This document shows positions 33,501 to 45,500 of a stretch of 64,000 bases of DNA, piece after piece (within the stretch, counting starts at the first letter, position 1; each line of letters opens with the position of its first letter). The position numbers and the translations under genes were made by a program. The notes below the pieces were generated by a model that saw only the letters and a list, made by a program, of their open reading frames with translations, did no database searches and was not told the origin of the DNA. The DNA comes from Heterodera schachtii (taxonomy: Eukaryota > Nematoda > Chromadorea > Rhabditida > Heteroderidae): NCBI GenBank assembly GCA_023374025.1, contig SIJG01000010.1, positions 1,897,660 to 1,961,659 of the forward strand. Reading direction: 5' to 3'.

Positions 33501-36500
33501 AAATGGAAATGAGTGAATGTGCCTGACTGTGAATGGTCAGACACAACAAATGGAAAAGAACAAATTTAAATAAATAATGAATGTCTCTTCGGGTCCCACC
33601 CGAACAGTACTGTACTTGCCTCCGGCACTGTTGTTGTGCCGCATCGAAGTACCACATTGTCACTAGGTCGGCACATGGTCCTGCGTCCATTGGCAACATG
33701 CACATGTCACTTTTTTGGTGTGTTTTTGCCAACATCTCGCGACGGCACAAGTTTTCGCACTCCGATTTACTTTAAAATGGGAGGGGGTGGAAATTTTTGA
33801 AATTTTTTTTATTTTCCCCGAAAAACCTTTGGAATCGATTCCCATTCCCACCACATCCGGACCAGAAAAACAGGCCACATTTGCCGAGCGCTGCATCGTA
33901 ATACCATTTTGGCACGTTGGCTGAAGTTTTCGGTTCGAACATCGGTCGGGGTCGTTTTCGCGTGGCCGTTTTCGCGTGGCCGTTTTCGCGTGGCCGTTTT
34001 CGCGTGGCCATTTTCGCGTGAGGGCCATTTTCGCGTGGCCGTTTTCGCGTGGTTGCATATAAGCGAATTTTTTATTTTTTTTATATTTTGAAAAAATTTT
34101 TCACTCCCGTTTTACTTCGGGTGCTTAATTCAATCTATATTTAAGTGAATTTTATAAATTAATACTGACAAATTATTATACAGTCTAATAATTTTTCACG
34201 GTCTAATGCTTTGCTGGTATTAGTGTAGACTAGAGACCGGACAACTGGGGTCGGAGGGATCCCGAGTCGGGATCCCGACTGAATCCCGATCAATCCCGAA
34301 CATTTTGGAAAATCGCTCGGGACGGATCACGAGGTCGGGATCCCGAATAAATCCCGCGGGATCCCGATCCCGTCCGGTCTCTAGTGTAGACTCGCCATCC
34401 CAAATGCAATTTGGTATAAAATTGTTTTCTCTCTTTCTGGCAGGCTTATTTATCATAATTTGAAAAAATTTTCAACCCCTATTACAAAATTTTTTCTATC
34501 CCCGCCCCCCGAAAAAGAAAAAAAGAAAAGAAATGTCGTGATGCCGATGGTCGGATTCTGTGTCTCATTCACGTTGTCAATACTAGAGTTGTTAATCTTT
34601 ACAAGCATAAAAATGAGGACGCTTTTGAGTAAATAAAAGCAAAAAATTGTTTGAAATCGGGTTCGGGATTCGAAATAGGTCAAAATGAATGTTCGGCACA
34701 CATCCCGACCAATTTTAGTCCTAAACAGGCACTCACGCGAAAACGTACCCCACGCGAAAACGGCCACGCGAAAACGGGCCTCACGCGAAAACGGCCACGC
34801 GAAAACGGCCACGCGAAAACGGCCACGCGAAAACGTCCTGGCCCCTTCGAACATATTGGCAACAAAATGCCAAAAAAAATTTTTAACATTTATAATCAAA
34901 ATCTTTAAAAATTATCTTTTTCATGTAATGTTTAGTGCAGTTCTGAACATTTTCAGAAGAAGGATTAATTTTTAGAAATATTGAAAAATTAAAAGAAAAA
35001 TTTAAAATATTTTAAGCAAAGTTACACAGCCGAAATTTGTCAGTTTAAGCTAATACTGTCTTAGTAGTTAGTATTACTAATCTCTCCACTAACCATGTAA
35101 CATTTGGTGCATTTTTTATGATTAGATGACATGAGAGATTAAATTTGATAAAAAAATTAAAATAGGCGCAAAAAATTCGAAAAATCAAAAATTTTATGCT
35201 TAATCTTATGGATGTCAAATTTCGAGATAAGCTAATCCTCCTCCCTCTAAAATCCTTTTAAAATTTTAATTCGTTTCTCATCATTTATGAGCTGAGTTAT
35301 GGATACAGTATACCGCCTGCCATGTTACTGTAGTCGCGCTGTCGCCACCCAACTCGCTGGCCATGGTCGCCGCCGCCGCCGGTGTCGCAGTGGTCGCGCC
35401 CCGCGTCCGGCGACCGCTCGCACACCGCGTCCGCTTTCCATGCACCGCACGCGCGTGCGCACGCCTCGTACGAGTCAAAGTTGTTCACATTTGCGTCACA
35501 ACCGGTGAAGAAAAAGCCCACACAGTCGCCCACTGACGCGTCGTAGCGGTAGCGCAACTGCTCACCAAAACAGGTGCCACGCTGCTCCGGCAACAGGCAC
35601 AACTCTTCAACACAGGGGGGGGGGGGGGGAATTTTGTATAATTTTTTGGAAAATTGCAATTTAGAGGCAGACTAGGGCCCAGACGGATGGGATTTTCTGG
35701 AAATTTGGGAGGTGACAAAATTTTTGAAAATTTGTAGGTTATAAGGTTTTTTTTGATTGAATTCAGCAGAACTATGGCTTAGGCGGTAGGATTTTTAGAA
35801 AAATTTGGATGTGACCAAATTTTTTGGAATGACTTCAGGCTATGACCTAGGTGGTAGATTTTTAAAAAATTTTGGACATGTTTTTGGGTTGCCCATTTCT
35901 CGCAGTTGACTGATTACGGTAATACAGTAAATCGTTACTCAATTTACCTGGCAGTTGGCCGTAAAGAAGGTGTTCCCGAGGCACAACAATCAGTTCTTCT
36001 TCTTCTTCCCCCTCTTCAATCTCCACCTCTTCCTGCTGGTCATCATTGGCCTCACTCTGATCACTCGGCTTTTGATCACCGTTTTGGTTCCATTCACTTT
36101 GCTGATCACTCCGGTTATCACCAACAATATCAGCGGTTTGCTGCTGATAACTTTGTTGATCAGCAGCATCAAGTTGATGCGGCGTCTGTTGGTCACTGTT
36201 GCTGCTGATAAGCAGGTCGTTGTTGTTGTCAACATCACGATGATCAAGCAGTTCAACAGCTGCTGCTGCTGGTGTTGGTGTTGACGGGTTAGCGCGAGTC
36301 AAGCGGATGGGCCATGGGTTAGTGGTAGTAGCAACTGCAAAAGTGCCGGAGAGGAATGCATTAGCGCGGAACGGCACACACAAAATTTTCTCTGCGCGAT
36401 CGGGCCAATAGCAGTTCGTCCAATAAAAATTTAAAAATATAGCCGATGCGTAGGCCTAAATTTAGGCTAAAGCTTAAGTCTAAAGCTTAGACTTATTCTA

Positions 36501-39500
36501 AGCCTTTGTATCCACTGGCTTTTGTACGAACTGCCATTGAACGAACCGCCTGATCACATTTCTAATCATTCCTATCCGATCAGTTTGTAAAACTCTTGTA
36601 TTACATTCTTCGCCAATAATCTATCCAGATCACTATGTTTGCCTTATTCGTTTGATCAATTGGCATTTTCTGGTCAGATCAGTTTTTTTATCTGGCTAAG
36701 TTAGCATATTTTGATCAATCAATAACAGTTAGCGCTTTTTTAATCGGTTAATTTCTTGAAGTTAGCTTATCGCATTTGATCAGTTGCAGTTAAGATTTTT
36801 GTTAAAAATACATCAAAAAATTAAAACAAAGGCCAAAGGGTTAGTTATTTTTAGTACTTTTTTTGGAAAAAGTTTTAGACAGCAAAAAACGGCAAATCCA
36901 AAAATTGGCAAATAAAATTTTGAAAAATTTTATTTCAAAACGAAAAAAATAATATTTAATTGGAGAGGCGCAACATGAAGAGAGAAAAAAAAATGGGAAT
37001 AACAATATGGCAGAATGTTTTTGCGAATGTTTTTTTCCATATAATGGCAGCAAAAAAAAAATGGCAAAAATTTAAAAAAAAAAAAAGGAAATTTTAAAAT
37101 TAAAAATGCCCAAAATTTTTTGAGGCAAAGTGTGTCGTCCGTCATTCAAAATATCTGTGTTTTTTTGGCCGTATGGCATTACGCACCAATTGGCATTGGC
37201 CTGGTCGGACGGCACCGCGCCTGGCAGTCCTCCATCGTGTGGAAATTGTTGCTGTTGCTGAAAAAATTGGTCATATTTTTTTTTTTTTGGTACAACTTAG
37301 GGACATTTCGGCGCCGCCGTATCGGACCCAAACATTTTTCATAATAGTAGTTATTAATGATTTTTAAATGGATTTATTTAATAATTTGAAAAAAATATTT
37401 TGTGAAAATCTGGCAATTAATTTGCACAATGCTCACCCGAGACAACCGCCGTACTCAAACAGCAGGCACTGGTTGGTGTGCAGGTCGAAGAAAAAGCGAC
37501 GCGAATGGCCCTCACATGGACCGCTGACTTTGGGCAGAACGCACGGGTCTAACGATAACAAATTTTATCATTTTTTGATCAGTCAATCGCAGTGCTGGTC
37601 AAATAATGATCATGATCAGGCTGATCAGTTTAAGCCAACGTTTTGTGTGAATTTTATCTGATCAGAGCATTGACAGCGAATTTTGCTTTCACTGTCCATG
37701 CTAAAGTCTGCTTTCAGAAAGCATTGGTCTCCATCATGCACTGATCAGCCAATTCCTGAGTTGATTTCACTATTCTATTTTTTAAATTTGATTATAAAAA
37801 TATTGATCAATGATCATCATGCATTCATCAGGCCGAATCACGATTGGTTTGGAACAGACATTTCGCTCAGATTAAATGCAGGAATTTGTAACAAAATTTT
37901 CTGATCAAACTTTCGATCACTTAGACCAATCCTATGTGATCCACCAATACGATTTAAGAAACGATTTATTTAATAATGATCAGCAGTAAATGCTCACTCA
38001 CCTTTGTAGTTCCAACATATGTTCTTGCATTGTTCTTCGGTGTCAAAGCGATTCGCATTGCCATCACAGCCTAAACAATGAAAGAATTAAGCCATTGTTT
38101 GATCCACCGGATGTGATCGGAATTGTGTCTTGGAGTGATCACAGATCGCCAAATTCTTTGGGATTGGGGATTTGAGTACAAATATCAATCAGCAAAATTG
38201 AAAACAGTACCCGTTTTCAATTTCTTTAAATATTTTTTCAATTTTCAAAAATTTTCCCTTGGGACCTAAATTTGCACCTGGCAAAAACGCTATTATTTTA
38301 AATTTATTAAAATTTCACCGCACCTCCGTAATGGAAGCGATTGCACGTGCCGTCCAATGCGTTGTAGTACCATTTGGTGTTGAACGTTTTGCAGGGTCCG
38401 CTGTCCTTGGGCACTTCGCACATCAGTGCCAAGTGGGCGTTTGGCAGTGCCGGCGGCGTTTCTTTTTCGGCACTGGCGCCGACGGGCGCCGGCGCCACCA
38501 AATGTTGTTCCATGTTTTGTGGGCCAGAAGCGGCGGACGCGGATGGCAAATCGTTGCGACGAACACAAACAGCCTAGCAAGGCAAGAAGGGGACAAATTG
38601 TGGATTTTTTTAGAAATTGTCGAACCCCCCCCCCCTAGGAGGGAAGACGAAACTCATCGAAACAACAAACCAAAAATAAATGCCAAAATTAGAAACCGAA
38701 CCCAAAATCTCGCTCATTGATACAGTATCATTAAAAACAACTACAGTACTAGAAAATGAGTTTTCTGTATGTACCAAGACTCAGAAACAAAACACGAGAG
38801 CAAGACACGCCGAAAAAGTAGGCCGAGAAATTTCTGAGGTGGAGAAAGGAGATTTTCGAGAATCTCTAGGACTGAAAAAATGAAAAATTGCGCACTTGGC
38901 ACTCGTCAAGCGTTGTGAAGCGATTGCCATTGCCACCACAGCCGGTGAATTTGAACTTTTCACATTGGCCGCTGGCCACCTCATAATACCTGGAAAAAAC
39001 ATAGTAAATAGTAGGTAGACCATGGATTTTTTTAAATGAATTTTCAAAAGTCGGGAAAACCCATGGGTCAATGCCAACTTTTATAATACATTTTTTTCCA
39101 AATTTATTTATTTTCTATAAAATTTCAAAAAATGTTAATTAAAGAAAAACATGAAATATTAACAATTTGCCAATTTTCCAGATATTTAATATAAAAAATC
39201 ATTATGAATTTGACACAAAATCCACGACACGAAAATGGCATTTCTTTTTTTGGACTTACGGACAAATTTTTGGATGTAAAAATGGCATAATAATAATTTT
39301 TTGAATCAACAATCTACGATGCCAATCAGCCCAGAAAATTTTACCAGCTCACGAAGTTTCCGATACATTTGCCGGGGTCGGCCCGCAAATTGCACACATC
39401 GCGAGACTTTGCTGGAAAAAGGAAATATTTAAATTTTTAAATAAAATGCTGAAAAAAATAAATAAAATGCACGGCACAACATTTAAAACCAAAAATGTAA

Positions 39501-42500
39501 TTAGCGGAGAAAAGCATTTTTTGGCGGCGGCAACAACAAAAATTTGCCAAACACTCACTCAACGCCTTCCTTCCCGTGCTCAGCTTCTCAACCTTTGGCT
39601 TTTCGTTTACGGATGGCACAGCAGCAGCAGAAGTAGGGCCTTTAACAGAATAAAACATTGGCATTTTGAAATTTTCGTGGACAAAAAAGCAATTTTAAAG
39701 TACGAGCACCAAATAAAATGGGAAAAGCATAATGAAACTCAAGGACGGTTAAGATATTTTTCGATTTTCAAGGAAAAGAAACACGAAAAAGATTGGGAAT
39801 TTTATTTTTTTTATTTAAATTTCGAATATTTTAGGGGAATTCAAAGAGATAATTTCATGTAATTTTATTAATCCTGCAAAAAAAATAAATAAATAATCTT
39901 ATTAAATTAATAATGGCATTAAAATGTCTCAATTGCGTTTTATCAATTCCCACAATGTCCTTGGAAATCAGTACAAAATTTGATATTTCAGAATCCATAC
40001 CCAATAAAAAAAAAATAATTAATATTTGAAAATTCAAACCCAATTAAAAAAATTTTTTTAATTAAATTAATTTTTTATGGTCCCACCCAAAAAGCCCGGC
40101 TTTGGCTTTCGCAGATGGCCACATTGCCGCAAGCATTCCACTTCAGTGCCGAAACGGTTCCGATTGCCACCACAACCGCTGTAGATGAAAGCGGAAACAG
40201 GCGCCGGTGAACGGGTCGAAGTACCATTGGTCCTAATTGTTTTTTAATTGTCATCATTAGTCTAATTGGTTTTAGTGCATTTTTTCACTCATTATAATAT
40301 TTTGTTCTTAATTAATGTGTTTGATAACCTTTTTTAACAGAATTTGTTTTTTAAATTAATTTTATAGATATAAAATATTCTTTTGTACTTAATATTTTTA
40401 ATTGAATTAATATTTAAAATTAAATCAAAATTGAGACTCACCACATAGTTCTGGCAGGTTCCACTGAAAATAAATGCATATAAAATGATTTTTAATAATA
40501 TTTTTATAATATAAATCCGATCATTGGGATGTTCGGAAAAGAGACAGATCGCTTCCTTTTGAAGAAAATGATCGCTAATCACTGATCCAAAGTTTTTTTG
40601 ATAAGTGAATAAGGCCTTGATTGATTAACTCTAATCGCTGATCTAGTAACTCATTGAAGAGTCTGTCTGATTACTGATTTCTGATCAGTGACCAATTTAC
40701 GGAAACACGGTCTGATCGCTGATAGAGTCAAACATTGTTTTGGGCCTCACCTGTCCACATTCTGTCGGCATGCTTCTTCATCCAAAATCGGCGCTTTTTG
40801 CAGTTCACCAGCTGTACATGTTTTTTTTTCAAATTTGTAATAAACCAAACAAAGCATTAAAAACAAAAAATAAGAAGCGTTAACTTAAATTAATCACTAA
40901 AAAGCAACAAAAAAAGATTACGGCGATGCGTCATAAGCTATTTGAAATATGGCATTTTTAAAGCATTAGTAATACTGTAAACGCCGAACGCATCGCCAAA
41001 GCGGCACAACCAAACACCACAAATTAAGCAATTTGGAGAGCCATGGCATTTTCATTGCTCGATAAAATGCCCCACCATGGTACTGACTTTCTTCAATGCC
41101 GGCCGGCAGAATGGCGACCGTTTGTGGCGGGTGCGTAAACGGCGGCGGCGCTTGAATGTCCTGGGGCTGAACCGGCGGCGGTGGCGGTGGCGCCGCGGCA
41201 GCGACCGCCGGCGCGGAAGCGGCTTGGTAAGGCGGTTGCTGCACTTCAACATTGCTGGCATCGGCCGACGAGCAGAAGCTCTAGAACAATTTTATAATGT
41301 GCCATAAAGTGAGTCTCGGAATTGGCCTCGGCGCTCAGTTGGTTTCGAAATGCTATCAGAGCACCGTATACTTGGCGTTCGTAAAGTGCCAAATTGTCAG
41401 TTTTTCCGAGAAAAATTCGTCATATCATTTCATAAACAAAACTAAATTAAATTGTCTTAGTATTATGTGATAGCTCTTGGGATTTCTCTATAAGCACGAA
41501 AAATTTCATAAAATTTAAACAATTTTCAAAAAAAATTGCTATAACTTCATGAAAACTAAGTCAAATTTTTGAAAGCTATCATATGATACCAAAGCTTATT
41601 TAATTTGATTGTGTTTAAGAAAATTCCTACTTTAGGCTTACGCCAAAGCTTTAGGCTAGGCCTAGGCTTACAATTAGGTTGCTTGGGTCTAATTGGTATC
41701 GCAACGTCAATAATGTCACTTTTTACGATCAGACCAAGACTCGTCGGCTAATCACACGCCTCGAGAGATAAATTGGAGAATCAAACTATTCGATAATTAG
41801 TTTGGGAGAGACCCACAAGCTTCCGTCCGCCCTCACCTGGCACTCTTCCCATGAGCCAAAGTTGTTGGCATTGCCGCGACATCCGCGCCACCAAAAGGCC
41901 GCGCACTTAATGGCACATTTTTTCCATTAAAAATTATTATTTTTCTATCCTTTTTTTGAAAAATATTTTAAGAATTTTTATTTTTTATTATTTTTTTACC
42001 AAAATTTATTAAATATAAATAAAAATTAAATGATTAGAAGTGTCAACAATTTTACAGACTAATGTCACGCAAATATAAGAAAAATCATGCAAACGGAGAA
42101 GCGAGAGCAGCTATTTTTGCCATTTTCGAAAAATGTTTAATAAAAAATTAATAAAGTAAAAAAACGCTTATCGGCATCACCGGACCCAAATGTTACCAAA
42201 TATTTTAAAAATTCTACCCACAATCGAAAAATGATCAATTAGGGGGGGGGAAGGGATTGTGAGGTTAGCACCATTTTGACACTTTTTTAGCATTTGTTTA
42301 GGTAACTTTTTGAGATTTTCAGCATCTATAAATCCCAACCACTGCACATAATAACTCGTCTGAAATGGCTCAGAAGTGAACCCGAAAAATAGGCTGATTT
42401 TTTTTTTGTCGATTATGCCAAAATTGGCATTTAAAACGCTAATCACCCGTGCCATTTTTTCACCTGTCGCGTCAAATAGTCGTAATAATATCGTGCCGCC

Positions 42501-45500
42501 AACTGATCACAGCGCTGTGGGCCTTCCACGCGTGGCAAATAGCAGCGCCCAATCTGTGGTGGCTCCACACAAATTTGCTCGCACTGCTCCTTGCTGGAGA
42601 AACGGTTCTGCAAATGGGTTGGGACACAAAAATTTGGGTGGACTGAACTTATGGGACTCAGTTTTACGCAGCTAAAATTCTGTCTTTTCTACCTAATTTC
42701 GAGTGCACTTCATTCCCTGCCTCGCCGCGAAATTTTTTAAACAAAAAATTAAAAAAAATTTTTATAAGAAAACTTCGAGAAAAAAAAAGTTTTAAAAATT
42801 TTTTAGCTATTTTTTGGAAAAGTTTTTTGAAAAACTTAATATTTCATCATAAAATTTTGAAAAGATCGCTAGGTAAATTTTTGAAAATTGTTTTGCTTGA
42901 ATTGGGGGGCGGGAGAGATACGGGGGGAGGGGGGGGGGAATTTGTGTAATTTCTTTCTTGATCATTCATTATTACGTTGTTTCCGCCACAGCCGCCGTAC
43001 CAAAACTGTGAGCAGCTGCCCTCCACCATGTCATAGTACCACGCCAGCTGATAACCGGAATGGCACACTTGGCCCTGGTCTTGCGGCAATGAGCAGGACA
43101 CTGATTTTGATATAATTGTTCATTTTATTTTTATTGAAAACTGATCAGAATTGATTAGGAGGGAAATAGATTTCGATCACTTCGACCAGAGTGACTGATC
43201 AGATCAATTGATAATATAGCATCTCGGTCGGAATGGGGCAATCAATGAATAAAACTGATCAAATTCTATACCGATCAGGAAGAAATGGGAATTGATCGAT
43301 AACACCGATAAAACGGTGTAAGAGATAAGAAATTATACCAATCAAAATCCTATGATTGATTAAAGTTATCAAAAAAAATTGATGAGTCGGCAGAAAGCCG
43401 CCTGATCAGTGGTACTTACCAATGTACGATGGTGATACGGTACCGCCGAGCATGTAAGGCGCGGGTGTGGTGGTCGGGCACCCAGCATATTCGGGTCCGA
43501 TCGCTTTGGATACGCCGTCCAAACAGCAACCGTACCTGATGCACAATTAGAAAGTACGGTAATGCCAAAAAGAAATGGTAATTTAAGAAAGGAGTACGGT
43601 AGAAGCAGAAAATTGACAGTACGATAATTTACCAAACTACCCAAAACGGGGGCCTTCATTTTCGAGGATGATTGACGGGGATGAAAGTGTGCCAAGCTCA
43701 CTTGGCATAACGACAATCGTCACAGCCTTCGTTGAGCGGGCCCAACGCGGTTGTCTCGCCGTCCGGGCAGCAGCCCCAACGCGTGTACTGACAAGGGCAG
43801 CCTGGGAAAATGAAAATAATAATTTTAAAATTTTTAATTTTTTGTATCATGTTCATAGGACAGTAGTGATCGTACACAGTTCTATTGATCAAAATAAATT
43901 TGACAATAGTTGAATCATGAGAAGTAATCGACTTGAGACTAACTTTGATCAAGAAAATCCAAAAAATTATTGCTTGGTCTTGAACATAACGGCTTTGATC
44001 AGTTTAACAGTTCTGATCAGTACCATAAATTTGGTATTTCGCAGCAGCTCATTCAGCTCATTAAACTGTGTATTATTTCTAATTTCTAACCTTCATAATG
44101 TCGTCTAATCAATATCACTTTCTACTTCTGATCACTGATCAATGCTAAACAATTCGGTCAATGTGCCAAGAACCGAATATAAATATAGCACACGGATAAT
44201 GAATATCTCAATCACTCACCCTTTGCTAATTAATGGCATATTATACCTTCATCTGCTAATTACAAATGACTCACCCTCTTTGTTCGCCCTCGGGCAATCG
44301 TTTTGCCGTCCGGACAGCAGCCAAATTTGCTTTGTGCACAGCTCTCCGGGCATCCGTAAAAGCCGGGCCCCTTGGCCGCATTGTGCCCGTCCGGGCAGCA
44401 TCCGTACTGCGCGTACTCACAGCCGCAGCCCTCATTGTTCGCGCCTTTGGCATGCGTTTTGTGCCGTCCGGGCAGCAGCCAAACCTGTGATCCCGAGAGT
44501 TTTACAGTCGAGAATTTTTGGGAGCATAAGTCGAGAATAGAAAAGTGTAGAGGAAGGAAGTGTGGAGAGAGAGAGAAGAAAGGGGGGGGAGAGAGAGAGA
44601 GGGGGAGAGAGAAAGGAAAGAGGGAAGAGAGAGAGAGAGAGAAGAAAGAAGGGGGAGGAGAGACAGAGAGAAAAAAAGGAAGAGACCCAGGCTTGAAATT
44701 CTCATCCATAGACTACCCGAGACCCTCGACAGTCTTGGCATTTATGTAAATGTGCCGTACGAACTTGGTCAGCAAGCAGCTGGCACCACATCCGGTCCCA
44801 TTGGGGCCCAACGCGGCCGTCTCGCCGTCCTCGCAACATCCATACGTTGACAGCTCACAAGGGAAGGACGAACTGAAGTGATTTAATTAATCTAATTAAT
44901 GAATGACTAATTACTGGGTATAGAAATTGGAATTAAAAATTTAACGAATCCCCAAATTCGTAGGGATAGGAAAAATATCATTTTGAATTGATCAAGTCAT
45001 TTTTGGTTCAAGATTTTTTTCCATTTTGAAATTGTCTAAACGCGTAAACAATAATAAATTACTGTGAGTTTGTTCTCATATCAATTAGTGCTTTAAATTT
45101 ATTAAAACTACAGTACGGTTACAGTACATTATTTTCAAGAAATACTGTCTTATGTCAAAAATTATCAAAGTTTCCCAAATGGATACTTAAAATTTACCGG
45201 TCACAGCCGGCATAGTGAGGCCCAAATGCGATGGTGCGCCGGTCTTTGCAGCAGCCGAATGTTGACGCGGCACAGGTGGGCTCACCGCAACCTTCAAAGT
45301 CCGGCCCGCGTGCCATGGACACCTCATCAGGGCAGCAGCCAAATTTGGTGCCATTGCAATTGCCTAGAGCAAAGAAATGTGCATTTCGGTTGTTGGGCCT
45401 TAAATGAGTACGACTCGTTTAATTAGGTGCTAATAGCCGATTAGGTGGTCATTAAGTAAGAGTAATAGTTATGCATGGAGGGACATTTGGCGGGCAAATT

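Larger units (their letters stand above)
28455..33606 (-). mobile_element. Intact Ty3/Gypsy LTR retrotransposon
   Basis: Two 328-bp LTRs (28455-28782, 33279-33606), starting TGTTCGG and ending CCGAACA on the plus strand, flank one gag-pol frame. The 5-bp duplication GTACT lies at 28450-28454 and 33607-33611. By eye the two LTRs are identical, which implies a recent insertion. The element lies inside a papilin intron in the same orientation as that gene. Protease, RT, RNase H, then integrase is the Ty3/Gypsy (Metaviridae) order. No envelope frame is present. Confidence 0.97.

Noticed and set aside
44502..44850. Several open frames on both strands through the GA tract
   Set aside because: They are composition artefacts of a purine repeat within a papilin intron. 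The real exon here is 44765-44872 on the minus strand.
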